Below are positions 9,849-18,760 of a DNA stretch of 64,000 nt, piece by piece. A program made the translations under genes and the position numbers. Every line of letters starts with the position of its first letter. The stretch's first letter is position 1. The notes below the pieces were generated by a model that did not search any database, had not been told where the DNA came from, and saw nothing but the letters and a program-made list of their open reading frames with translations. Location: the NCBI GenBank assembly GCA_019638525.1, contig JAHBTO010000002.1, positions 558,001-622,000 on the forward strand. Direction: 5' to 3'. This DNA is from Ferruginibacter sp. GTDB taxonomy: Bacteria; Bacteroidota; Bacteroidia; Chitinophagales; Chitinophagaceae.

Positions 9849-10706
9849 ATGAAAAATATTATCAAACTATTATCGGGCCTTATAGCAATAACTGCTATTA
9901 TGCTGTCTTGTAAAAAAGATGAAAACAGGGTGTATTTCTTAGGAGGTACCAATCCTCATCTTTCTGCAACTTCTACAGATCCGCAGGTGTTATTAAAAAT
10001 AAATAAAGATAATCCTGCCATTACATTCAATTGGACGAACCCCGATTATGAATTTAATACAGGCGCCAGTTCTCAAACTGTTTCGTATACCTTACAGGTA
10101 GATACTGCCGGTAGTAATTTCAGCAATCCAAGATTGCAGGAAAAAGCCATCAGCGCAAATTTATCTGTTACACTTACTGTAAAAGAACTGAACACTTTTT
10201 TAACTAAAATGGAGTTGCAATACAACCAACCACACCAAATGCAGTTTAGGATAAAATCAACATTGGGTAATGGTAGCGTGCCTTTATATTCAAATGTGCT
10301 TACCATTACAATCACCAACTATCTTGATTTTGTTGTAGAACCGCCTGGCACCGAAGCAAACTTATACCTTGATGGTAATTTATGGGTTGTTGGCGATGCG
10401 GTTGCTTCTGGCTGGACTAATCCTTTACCTCCTCCTTATGATGTAACACAAAAAATTGGAAGAGCCACACCTACCGATGTATTGCATTATGTAGGTACCA
10501 TTACATTCAATGCAACCGGTGGTTATAAACTTATACAGGAACAAGGCGTTTGGAGTTCGCAATACCATGCATTAGACGGTACCGCAAAACTTTTTGGCGA
10601 TTTTGAGAAAAAAGATTCTGACCCTCAATTCCCGTCGCCCGGTGCCGGTAACTATAAGATAGAAGTGAATTTTCAAACAGGTACTTATACGTTAACCAAA
10701 TTATAA
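9849..10706 (+). CDS. SusE-like starch-binding outer membrane lipoprotein
   Basis: An in-frame ATG exists at 9840, but the ATG at 9849 gives a cleaner signal (MKNIIKLL) and is preferred. The lipobox IMLSC places the lipid on C21. The middle (about 40-160) resembles the Ig-like N-terminal domain of SusE (NPAITFNWTNPDYEFN, SYTLQVDTAGSNF). The C-terminus (about 175-285) looks like one SusE/F carbohydrate-binding module: LYLDGNLWVVGDAVASGW, then GGYKLIQEQGVW and FQTGTYTLTKL. It is expected on the cell surface, holding glucan near the SusCD pore. It is shorter than SusE of Bacteroides, with a single binding module. Confidence 0.85.
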   Translation: MKNIIKLLSGLIAITAIMLSCKKDENRVYFLGGTNPHLSATSTDPQVLLKINKDNPAITFNWTNPDYEFNTGASSQTVSYTLQVDTAGSNFSNPRLQEKAISANLSVTLTVKELNTFLTKMELQYNQPHQMQFRIKSTLGNGSVPLYSNVLTITITNYLDFVVEPPGTEANLYLDGNLWVVGDAVASGWTNPLPPPYDVTQKIGRATPTDVLHYVGTITFNATGGYKLIQEQGVWSSQYHALDGTAKLFGDFEKKDSDPQFPSPGAGNYKIEVNFQTGTYTLTKL

Positions 10707-10742
10707 GTAAACACGATTGCCTTAAACGCTAAATAATTTTTT

Positions 10743-12524
10743 ATGAAAAATATTTTAAAACTTCTTGCAGCTTCGTTTATCACGATTGTATTCTTTGCTG
10801 CATGTAATAAAACCGATAACCTGAAAAAGGTGGAATCCCTACCGGTTTATGCCGATGGTATTTCGCCTGTACTTAGCAGTTCGGTTGCAAGTGTAGCTCC
10901 TACCCTTGCCGATTCTAACAATGTAGTTATTACATTTTCTTGGACCGATCCAAAATATGCTACCGACCTGTCGCATACAAAATATATTCTTACAATTGAT
11001 TCAACCAATAAATCTTTTGGTGCAATCAATAACACTAAAACAGTTGTAGGTGCTTTATCAACAACTATGACAGGGCGTGAATTAAATGCCTACCTGCTAA
11101 ACATTGGTTTTAAAATTGGCGTAGAACAAAGTATCGATCTTATACTTACTTCATCTTATGCCAATAATAACCAGCGTTACCTGTCGAATGTTATTACAGT
11201 TAAAGTAAAACCATTTGCTGATCCATCAGTACTTTTCACTCAAAATACATCCGTAACATGCCAGTTGGCAACAGCTTCATCCCCTTCCAATACTTTTTCG
11301 TGGACACCCACGTTTAAAGGCTTTACCGGTGTTGTAAATTATACTTTGCAATACGATTCTGCCGGCAAAAACTTTGTGGCACCACAGGAAGTTAATATCA
11401 ATTCGGATTTATCAAAAACATTTACACAAGGCCAAATGAATGATATCTCGTTTGCCTCTGGTATTCCGTATGGTAATAGCGGTAAAGTAGAGTTCCGGGT
11501 TAAAGGAGTTACTGCAAATGGAACAACATTATACTCAAATGTTGTAAATGTTACCATACAAAGCTATGTTCCTATTTTACGTTTGTATTTACCAGGCGGC
11601 TACCAGGCTTCTACCGGCAATGGTAATAACTGGGATCCTGGAACAGCACCCGAACTTATAAGAGACCTGCGTTCGGCTGTTTTCAACAAAATGTATTACA
11701 TCTATATTTATTTACCTGCCGGCTCTGAATTTAAAGTAACAGCAGGCCGTAGCTGGGATGTAAACTATGGCGGAAGCGGTGGCGTGTTATCTCAAAATGG
11801 TGCAAACTTTTCAGTAGCATCTTCTGGTTTTTACAGAATTTCAGTTAACGTTAGCACTTTACAATACAATATCATGCAAGGCCGAATGGGTTTTGTAGGT
11901 GGTGCAACAGGTGCAGGATGGAACCCTCCGGGTGTGTTTCCTAATTATGCCTTAGGCAATGCAGGCACCAACTTATTTGTTGGTCTTACCGATTTTACGT
12001 CGGGCGGATGGAAACTGATTGATAATGACCAATGGAATAATGGTAGCAATACAGTTGACGAAACAAGAAGTTATGGCTCTACCGGCGGCGATGGAAGCAC
12101 ATTGGAAGTAAATGGTACAAACTTTAATGATTTTTCTACACCTGGCCGTTACCGTGTTATTTGGGACGGACGTGACAGGGATAATGTAAAATACTTTGCA
12201 AGCCCTGCTTCAGAAATGAGAGTAGTTGGTGATGGTATCACCGGTGTTCCTGCATGGAATCCCGGCGCATCACCGCAAATGACTTATATGGGTAATGGTA
12301 TATGGACTAAAACACTCGACTTAGAAGCAAATAAGGATATTAAATTTTTAGCAGGAGCCAATTGGGGTGCATTTGATTATGAAGATAACAGCGGCGGTAG
12401 CCAATCGGTTGGCACACCAAGAGCTATTAAATGGGAAGGTGGAGCTAACTTTAAAACTCCTGCAACTGCCGGTACATACACCATTACTTTAAATGAAAAT
12501 TTACAAACAGTAACCATTAACTAA
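10743..12524 (+). CDS. SusE/SusF-like surface lipoprotein with several glucan-binding modules
   Basis: 593 aa. The lipobox VFFAAC gives lipidated C21. Two SusE-type Ig-like domains (about 40-155 and 160-275, both with FSWT and a YTLQYDSAGKNF-type strand) precede C-terminal starch-binding-like modules: about 285-380 (LRLYLPGGYQASTGNGNNW), about 380-490 (MGFVGGATGAGWNPPG) and about 490-593 (MRVVGDGITGVPAWNPGASPQM, ending LQTVTIN). The repeated GDG/GGATG...W pattern is typical of SusE and SusF modules. It is the last gene of the susCDE-like operon and is followed by a strong hairpin. Its role is surface glucan binding rather than catalysis. Confidence 0.85.
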   Translation: MKNILKLLAASFITIVFFAACNKTDNLKKVESLPVYADGISPVLSSSVASVAPTLADSNNVVITFSWTDPKYATDLSHTKYILTIDSTNKSFGAINNTKTVVGALSTTMTGRELNAYLLNIGFKIGVEQSIDLILTSSYANNNQRYLSNVITVKVKPFADPSVLFTQNTSVTCQLATASSPSNTFSWTPTFKGFTGVVNYTLQYDSAGKNFVAPQEVNINSDLSKTFTQGQMNDISFASGIPYGNSGKVEFRVKGVTANGTTLYSNVVNVTIQSYVPILRLYLPGGYQASTGNGNNWDPGTAPELIRDLRSAVFNKMYYIYIYLPAGSEFKVTAGRSWDVNYGGSGGVLSQNGANFSVASSGFYRISVNVSTLQYNIMQGRMGFVGGATGAGWNPPGVFPNYALGNAGTNLFVGLTDFTSGGWKLIDNDQWNNGSNTVDETRSYGSTGGDGSTLEVNGTNFNDFSTPGRYRVIWDGRDRDNVKYFASPASEMRVVGDGITGVPAWNPGASPQMTYMGNGIWTKTLDLEANKDIKFLAGANWGAFDYEDNSGGSQSVGTPRAIKWEGGANFKTPATAGTYTITLNENLQTVTIN

Positions 12525-12594
12525 TTAACCATTGAAAAACCTGTAAAGCCGTAAAAAACTATTTGGCTAAATAGTGTTTTGCATCGGTATTTTT

Positions 12595-12624
12595 AAAAGG
12601 GTTGACAGGTTTGTCAGCCCTTTT
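12595..12624 (+). terminator. Rho-independent-type hairpin ending the sus operon
   Basis: A 13-bp stem (AAAAGGGTTGACA pairing with TGTCAGCCCTTTT, one G-T wobble) closes a 4-nt loop and runs into an AT-rich stretch. It lies 71 bp after the SusF-like stop and before the GH31 gene. Confidence 0.75.
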
Positions 12625-12681
12625 AAATTTATTGTTATTGGATGCAGGATTGAAAAGAAAAATTTTTAAAATTAATACTAC

Positions 12682-15162
12682 ATGCAACTTAAAAATATCA
12701 GCAGTAGCAAAACAACAGTTGTTATAATATTACTTGCCTTCGTTTTTTTTATAAATGAAAAATCTTTTGCTCAAAATCCCGTAAAAGAAATTGGCAACAT
12801 CACAGCAGTTTATATAAAAGGTCAACAGGTAAGTATCACTACTCAAAATGCACATGCACTCATAACAGTTTACTCTCAAAATATCATCAGGGTGCGTATT
12901 GATAAACAAAAATTAATGCCCAACCATTCTTATGCTGTTATCATGCAACCGCTAACAACTGATGCAAAAATTACTGAAGATAAAAACCAGGTTAACATCA
13001 GCACAAATGCAATCAAAGTAAAAATATTAAAAGAGCCATTCAACATCAGCTTTTATACAGCAGCCGGCGATTTAATAAATAAAGATGAGGAAGGATTAAA
13101 TACATCCTGGGTAGGCGAAGAAGTTACTACATATAAAACAATGCAGGATGCTGAAAGGTTTATTGGCCTGGGCGAAAAAACAGGCAATTTAGACAGGCGG
13201 GGTAATGGTTATACCAACTGGAACACTGATGCATTTGGTTACAGTACCGGGCAAGACCCCATCTATTCCAGCATACCATTTTACATTGGCATTCATCATC
13301 ACATTAATTATGGTATTTTTTTAGACAACTCTTATCAAACCGATTTTAATTTTGGCGCCAGCAACAACCGCTTCTCTTCTTTTGGCGCACGTGGCGGCGA
13401 AATGAATTATTATTTTATATACGATACAAGTATTGCTGGTATCATCAATGCATACACCACACTTACAGGCCGCATGAAAATGCCGCCACTTTGGAGTTTG
13501 GGTTATCAGCAAAACAGGTACAGTTATTATCCCGATACAGAAGTGCTACGTATTGCACAAACATTAAGGGAGAAAAAAATCCCGGCAGATGGTATAACCC
13601 TTGATATACATTACATGGATAAATACCAGTTGTTTACCTGGGATAAAGAACGGTTTCCCAATCCTGTAAAACTAACCGGCAAACTAAAAGAAATGGGTTT
13701 TGAAACTACTGTGATAGTTGATCCCGGGATAAAGATTGAACCCGGGGCGCCTGCTTTTGAAAGAGGATTAAAAGCCGATGCATATTTAAAATACCCCGAC
13801 GGTAAATATTACAGTGGGCAGGTATGGCCCGGCTGGTGCTACTTTCCTGATTTTACTTCGGAAAAAGGACGCAACTTTTGGAAAAACGAAATGAAATTTT
13901 TTAATGATAATGGAGTAAAGGGAATATGGAACGATATGAATGAGATAGCTACCTGGGGGCAAAAAATGCCTAGTAATATCATTTTTGATTTTGAAGGAAG
14001 AAAAACTTCACTTCTTGAAGGACGTAATGTATATGCACTTGAAATGACACGCAGCAGTTACGAAGGTGCCAGGATGTTTTCGAATGAAAGGCCCTTTGTA
14101 CTTACACGGGCAGGCTATGCAGGTTTGCAACGCTACACCGCAATTTGGACGGGTGATAACCGATCGGAAGATGATCACATGCTGCTGGGAATACGGTTAA
14201 TAAACAGCCTGGGCTTAAGTGGCGTGCCATTCACCGGCATGGATATTGGCGGCTTTACCGGTAACCCTTCAACCGGCCTGTATGCAAGATGGATACAGTT
14301 GGGGGCATTCATGCCTTATTTCCGTAACCATACTGCTATCAATACAAAATCATCTGAGCCATGGGCCTATGGCGAAGAAGTAACTGAAATTTCACGCAAT
14401 TATATCAGCCTTCGTTATAAATTATTGCCTTACCTGTATAGTACATTTTACGAAGCAACACAAACCGGTTTGCCGGTAGTTAGGTCGCTTGCAATAGAAA
14501 ATACTTTCAACCCAAAAATTTATGACCCTGCATTTCAAAACCAGTTTTTGCTTGGCCAATCATTATTGGTAATACCGGTAGAAAGTAATAAAAATTTTAT
14601 AAAAGCATATTTTCCGCCGGGCAACTGGTATGATATGTACAACGATAAATTACAAACGGGAGCAACAGAAAAAATAATTGAGTTAAGCACACATAAATTA
14701 CCGGTTTATATAAAAGAAAGCAGCATTATACCCATGCAATCGCTGGTGCAATCAACTGCTTTTATGCCTTCCGATACGCTGATGCTTCATATTTATAAAG
14801 GCAATTTGCAAAACAGTTATGTATATTATGAAGATGACGGTAAAACCTATGATTATGAAAAAGGCGTTTTTTATAAACGCACCATGCATTATAACGCACA
14901 ACAAAATGAGTTGATATTACAAAAACCTGAAGGAAGTTTTCAATCAAAATTCAAAAAAATCATGTTGGTATTGCATGGATTTATTGATGCAAAAAATATA
15001 ACAGTAAATGGTAAACAGGTGGCATTACAACCGTATGTAAATAACTTCATAACGCAGGTATCTTTATTTGATCCTATTGGGCAACAGCAGCAAGCCGATG
15101 CTGCCAATACCTTTAATGCTGTGATAAAAAATGAAGATGAACAAATAAGGATATCTTTCTGA
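12682..15162 (+). CDS. GH31 alpha-glucosidase, exported
   Basis: 826 aa. The signal peptide ends near FAQNP (about residue 31). An N-terminal beta-sandwich (about 40-250) precedes the GH31 barrel. The nucleophile D418 is in GIWNDMNE and the acid/base D492 in WTGDN; GYQQNRYSYYP and DIHYMD are further family motifs. C-terminal beta domains (about 620-826) complete the usual size. The enzyme removes glucose from the non-reducing ends of oligosaccharides, here most likely maltodextrins imported or released by the neighbouring Sus system. It is periplasmic or surface-exposed. It is separated from the sus operon by a terminator and may have its own promoter. Confidence 0.93.
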   Translation: MQLKNISSSKTTVVIILLAFVFFINEKSFAQNPVKEIGNITAVYIKGQQVSITTQNAHALITVYSQNIIRVRIDKQKLMPNHSYAVIMQPLTTDAKITEDKNQVNISTNAIKVKILKEPFNISFYTAAGDLINKDEEGLNTSWVGEEVTTYKTMQDAERFIGLGEKTGNLDRRGNGYTNWNTDAFGYSTGQDPIYSSIPFYIGIHHHINYGIFLDNSYQTDFNFGASNNRFSSFGARGGEMNYYFIYDTSIAGIINAYTTLTGRMKMPPLWSLGYQQNRYSYYPDTEVLRIAQTLREKKIPADGITLDIHYMDKYQLFTWDKERFPNPVKLTGKLKEMGFETTVIVDPGIKIEPGAPAFERGLKADAYLKYPDGKYYSGQVWPGWCYFPDFTSEKGRNFWKNEMKFFNDNGVKGIWNDMNEIATWGQKMPSNIIFDFEGRKTSLLEGRNVYALEMTRSSYEGARMFSNERPFVLTRAGYAGLQRYTAIWTGDNRSEDDHMLLGIRLINSLGLSGVPFTGMDIGGFTGNPSTGLYARWIQLGAFMPYFRNHTAINTKSSEPWAYGEEVTEISRNYISLRYKLLPYLYSTFYEATQTGLPVVRSLAIENTFNPKIYDPAFQNQFLLGQSLLVIPVESNKNFIKAYFPPGNWYDMYNDKLQTGATEKIIELSTHKLPVYIKESSIIPMQSLVQSTAFMPSDTLMLHIYKGNLQNSYVYYEDDGKTYDYEKGVFYKRTMHYNAQQNELILQKPEGSFQSKFKKIMLVLHGFIDAKNITVNGKQVALQPYVNNFITQVSLFDPIGQQQQADAANTFNAVIKNEDEQIRISF

Positions 15163-15244
15163 TATGTGGAATAAAATTTTAAAAAAAACTATAATTAAAA
15201 AAAGATGCCAAACAAGTATGTAAACAAAACTAAAACCATTAAAG

Positions 15245-15252
15245 TATATTTG
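15245..15252 (+). promoter_or_regulatory. -7 element (TATATTTG) of the pfkA promoter
   Basis: A perfect match to the Bacteroidota -7 consensus TAxxTTTG, 4 nt before the pfkA ATG. No good -33 TTG is seen at the usual distance. If it is used, the transcript would start at or next to the start codon. Confidence 0.45.
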
Positions 15253-15256
15253 CGCC

Positions 15257-16237
15257 ATGAAAAAAGAAGTAACTAAGATTGGGGTATTAACTAGCGGTGG
15301 TGATAGCCCGGGAATGAATGCCTGCATACGGGCCGTGGTTCGTTCGGGGCTTTATTATAATCTGGAAGTGTATGGAATCATGCGGGGATACAGTGGCATG
15401 GTAGAAAATGATATTATTAAAATGGAAAGCCGCAGTGTGGCCAATATCATACAGCGTGGAGGCACCATTTTAAAAACATCACGCTGTAAAGAATTTTATA
15501 CACCCGAAGGAAGGCAGCAGGCATATAACAACCTTAAAAAACTTGGTATCAACGGGCTTGTAATTATTGGTGGTGATGGCAGTTTCAGGGGTGCACAAAT
15601 TTTCAGCAATGAATTTGATATACCCTGTATTGGTTTGCCCGGCACTATTGATAAAGATATTGCCGGCACAGATTTTACCATCGGTTTTGATACGGCAGTG
15701 AATACGGCTGTAGAAGCTATTGATAAGATTAGGGATACCGCCGATGCACACGACCGTTTATTTATAATAGAAGTGATGGGCCGGGATGCTGGCTACATAG
15801 CCTTGCACAGCGGTATTGCAACCGGAGCCGAAAATATACTTATTCCCGAAAAGAAAACTGATATTGACAGCATCATCAAATCGCTACAGGAAAAAGAGAA
15901 AAGAAAAAAATTAGTAAACCTGATTGTGGTAGCCGAAGGCGAAGAGTTTGGAGGAGTAGAACTGGCTAAAATGATTAAAGAAAGAATGCCACTTTTGGAA
16001 ACAAGGGTTTGCATTTTAGGCCATATACAAAGAGGTGGCACTCCAACCTGTTTCGACAGGCTGATAGCCAGCCGTATGGGCTATTCAGCAGTTGAAAGCC
16101 TGATTGAAGGAAGGCATAATATTTTTGTGGGAATATTAAATAACAAAATGCATTATATACCGCTTGATGAAGCAGTAAAAAAGAAACAACGCATTAGTGA
16201 AGAATGGCTGAAGATTGTAAAAATACTGGCTTCATAA
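15257..16237 (+). CDS. pfkA: ATP-dependent 6-phosphofructokinase
   Basis: 326 aa, the size of bacterial PfkA. The motifs are GGDSPGMN (14-21), GGDGS (105-109; glycine where PPi-dependent enzymes carry aspartate), PGTIDKDI with catalytic D132, and MGRDAGYIA. Glycine before TIDKD also supports the ATP-dependent class. It converts fructose 6-phosphate to fructose 1,6-bisphosphate in the cytoplasm. It lies 94 bp after the alpha-glucosidase and 70 bp before pyruvate kinase, so the two irreversible glycolytic kinases sit side by side next to a glucose-releasing locus. Confidence 0.96.
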   Translation: MKKEVTKIGVLTSGGDSPGMNACIRAVVRSGLYYNLEVYGIMRGYSGMVENDIIKMESRSVANIIQRGGTILKTSRCKEFYTPEGRQQAYNNLKKLGINGLVIIGGDGSFRGAQIFSNEFDIPCIGLPGTIDKDIAGTDFTIGFDTAVNTAVEAIDKIRDTADAHDRLFIIEVMGRDAGYIALHSGIATGAENILIPEKKTDIDSIIKSLQEKEKRKKLVNLIVVAEGEEFGGVELAKMIKERMPLLETRVCILGHIQRGGTPTCFDRLIASRMGYSAVESLIEGRHNIFVGILNNKMHYIPLDEAVKKKQRISEEWLKIVKILAS

Positions 16238-16247
16238 ATATTAAATT

Positions 16248-16275
16248 AAAGCAGCCATTTACTATTACCTGCTTT
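16248..16275 (+). terminator. weak terminator-like hairpin between pfkA and pyk
   Basis: AAAGCAG pairs with CTGCTTT across a 14-nt loop and is followed by further T residues. The stem is only 7 bp, so it may attenuate rather than stop transcription, or be chance. Confidence 0.35.
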
Positions 16276-16307
16276 TTAACCAAACAAAATAATTAACCAT
16301 AATTTAA

Positions 16308-17798
16308 ATGAGTAAACACATAAGTAAGTACCTGCACAAACAAATGGACAAAGAAGCAGGTCTTTCGCACTCTCAGAAAAAAACAAAGATAATCGCCACT
16401 GTAGGCCCGGCCTCCGAATCACCCGAAAAACTTTTAGAACTAACTAAAGCCGGTGTAAATGTTTTCAGGCTAAATTTTTCTCATGGCACTTACGAAAACA
16501 AAAAAACAATCATTAACCATATAAGAACAATAAATAAAATGGAGCCGGTAAATATTGCCATACTAGGCGATTTACAAGGCCCCAAATTAAGGGTTGGCGA
16601 TCTTGAAAACGGGCAGATAGAACTTGTTGAAGGCGCCGACATTATTTTCAGTACGGTAAAGCAGGTGGGTACGACAAAAAAAATTTATGTTTCCTATCCG
16701 CAATTAACCACCGATGTTAAAATAGGAGAACGAATTTTTTTGGATGATGGAAAAATGGAAGTGAAGGTTAAAGAAATACTAAGCGATACCGAAATTAGTG
16801 TAAGCATCACTGTTGGTGGAATTTTGTTACCCAAAAAAGGTGTAAACCTACCCGACTCCGAATTAACAATGCCATCCATGACAGAAAAGGACTTTGCCGA
16901 TCTTGACTTCATTATCGAAAACGACCTGGATTGGGTAGCTTTGTCGTTTGTACGTAAAGCAACAGACATTACAGCTTTAAAAGCAAAAATTGCCGAAAAG
17001 AAAAGCAAGATTAAAGTAATTGCAAAAATTGAAATGCCGGAGGCATTAAAAAATATAAGGGATATAATTGTAGAAAGTGATGGTATTATGATAGCCCGTG
17101 GCGATTTGGGTGTGGAGTTACCGGTAGAAAAAGTACCCGTGATACAAAAGGAACTGATTAGAAAATGTATGCACCGTGCCAAACCCGTGATTGTGGCTAC
17201 CCAAATGATGGAAAGCATGATGGACCGCATACAGCCCAACCGCAGCGAGGTAACAGATGTGGCTAATGCAGTAATGGAAGGCGCTGATGCAGTGATGTTG
17301 AGTGGCGAAACCGCTATGGGAGAATATCCAACACAGGTGGTGGAAACAATGAGCAGGATAATTATGGAAGTGGAAAAATCTTTGTATGATTATAACCGGG
17401 ATGATATCCTGTCGCCACAACCCCACTCCCCTTCTTTTTTAAGTGATGCAATTTGTTATACTGCCTGTAAACTGGCCAGCGATACCAATGCCCGTGCATT
17501 GATTGGTATGACGCAAAGCGGTTACACTGCATTTATGCTTAGCAGTTACCGGCCAAAATCTCCATTATATATTTTTAGTAAAGAAAAAAGCCTGATAGCA
17601 CAACTGAGCTTAAGTTGGGGCGTACGTGCATTTTATTATGCCGAAGAAGAAAGCCTTGATGATATTATTTTTGACCAGATAAATATTTTGAAAGAGCGTG
17701 GTTTTATAAACAGCGGCGATGTGGTGGTTAACACAGGAAGCACCCCTGTGGAATCGCACCTGCCTACCAATATTGTAAAAGTATCAACAGTGGAGTAA
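16308..17798 (+). CDS. pyk: pyruvate kinase
   Basis: 496 aa. The barrel and lid domains contain KIIATVGPAS (about 27-36), VFRLNFSHG, GDLQGPKLRVG, the active-site segment KVIAKIEMPEAL, MIARGDLGVELP and the signature VIVATQMMESM. A C-terminal regulatory domain (about 360-496) holds ARALIGMTQSGYTAFMLSSYRP. It makes ATP and pyruvate from phosphoenolpyruvate and ADP. It begins 70 bp after pfkA on the same strand. Confidence 0.96.
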   Translation: MSKHISKYLHKQMDKEAGLSHSQKKTKIIATVGPASESPEKLLELTKAGVNVFRLNFSHGTYENKKTIINHIRTINKMEPVNIAILGDLQGPKLRVGDLENGQIELVEGADIIFSTVKQVGTTKKIYVSYPQLTTDVKIGERIFLDDGKMEVKVKEILSDTEISVSITVGGILLPKKGVNLPDSELTMPSMTEKDFADLDFIIENDLDWVALSFVRKATDITALKAKIAEKKSKIKVIAKIEMPEALKNIRDIIVESDGIMIARGDLGVELPVEKVPVIQKELIRKCMHRAKPVIVATQMMESMMDRIQPNRSEVTDVANAVMEGADAVMLSGETAMGEYPTQVVETMSRIIMEVEKSLYDYNRDDILSPQPHSPSFLSDAICYTACKLASDTNARALIGMTQSGYTAFMLSSYRPKSPLYIFSKEKSLIAQLSLSWGVRAFYYAEEESLDDIIFDQINILKERGFINSGDVVVNTGSTPVESHLPTNIVKVSTVE

Positions 17799-17865
17799 CA
17801 CAAACTTTTATGCAATATGGTAAAGTCGCTGTCGTTGTTTGTTTCCGCTATTGTAGGTTACCGCC

Positions 17866-17889
17866 GTTGTTGGTAGCCTAACCAATAAC
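17866..17889. repeat. intergenic stem-loop, copy 1 of 6
   Basis: GTTGTTGG, an 8-nt loop TAGCCTAA and CCAATAAC form an 8-bp stem with one G-T pair. It lies between the convergent pyk and DUF1761 genes. Confidence 0.6.
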
Positions 17890-17953
17890 AACAATCAGCA
17901 ATGCTGATAATTTTTATTAACTGGTAACTGTTATAATATTTCAAACATCATAC

Positions 17954-18379
17954 TTACTCCCACATACAAATGATGATGCCAGCAATAATATTGCCAACAA
18001 TAGAATATCCTGCATTAATGAGGAACAGGCCCAAAGGCGATTTTTGGTACAGGTAATTAATACCAATGGTTGTAGCGCAAAAGCAAACACCTGTAAGGGC
18101 GCCAAGTTTTAAGCCGCTCATCCATCCAGCCCCACGTATATGCAATCGTTCGGCAATGATAGCAATGGCAAGGGCCTGTATAAACATTAAAACCAGCGAG
18201 CCGCCAAACATAAGCCCCATACCTTTTTTAGCATCGGGTGCATTTACATCAATCTTTAAATATGTAATCCATTTTTTTGAAAACATGGCAGGCGAATACC
18301 AAAGCGATCCCAATACCCAATAAGCAATGGCAGCTACCGCAATAGCCGGCCAGTTTAAATAATCAAATAAATTACCCAT
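17954..18379 (-). CDS. DUF1761 family membrane protein
   Basis: 141 aa with four hydrophobic segments (about 12-30, 55-78, 88-107 and 117-138), matching the short four-helix DUF1761 proteins. The N-terminal WPAIAVAAIAYWVLGSLWYSP is characteristic: a conserved aromatic and SLWYSP stretch in the first helix. No biochemical role is established for the family. It is convergent with pyk and divergent from the TonB receptor gene, so it is probably monocistronic. Confidence 0.85.
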   Translation of the reverse strand: MGNLFDYLNWPAIAVAAIAYWVLGSLWYSPAMFSKKWITYLKIDVNAPDAKKGMGLMFGGSLVLMFIQALAIAIIAERLHIRGAGWMSGLKLGALTGVCFCATTIGINYLYQKSPLGLFLINAGYSIVGNIIAGIIICMWE

Positions 18380-18760
18380 GATTGAAAAGTTTTGGTGTAT
18401 GAAAATGAAATATACAAACAGTTTTTTTCAGGTGCAAGTAAAGGGAAGGAATTATGTTGAGAGTTGGAGTTGATGGCTGTTAGTTGGTGGTTGATGGTTG
18501 TTTGTTGGGTTATTGGTCGCTGTCGTTATTGGTTGCCTGGCCAACAACATATTAGTTGCATTATTTTGTTTGTCTTACACCCCTACAAAATTTAATAAAA
18601 AACTTCTTCTTATACTGCATCACAATGATAGACTCAATCTATTTATTATTTTCTTGTTAATAACAATGAAACCTCCTTTCAAAATCTAATGCCAAAATAT
18701 ATTTGCTTACGATTCAATTTCAGTTATTTTAAAAATTAAAACCAGGTTAATTACAAGCAG
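18380..18760. other. divergent intergenic region between the DUF1761 gene and the TonB receptor gene
   Basis: About 380 bp. It holds a G/T-rich stretch of TTGG/TGTT-type words (about 18462-18520) and stem-loop copy 2. The rest must carry the two divergent promoters, but no convincing -7/-33 pair was seen. A 63-codon frame here has no recognisable features and is not called. Confidence 0.5.
18525..18548. repeat. intergenic stem-loop, copy 2 of 6
   Basis: GTTATTGG, loop TTGCCTGG and CCAACAAC, with one mismatch in the stem. The preceding GTCGCTGTCG also occurs upstream of copy 1. Confidence 0.6.

Noticed and set aside
18498..18689. 63-codon frame in the DUF1761-TonB intergenic region
   Set aside because: It runs through stem-loop copy 2 and a low-complexity G/T stretch, with no recognisable domain.
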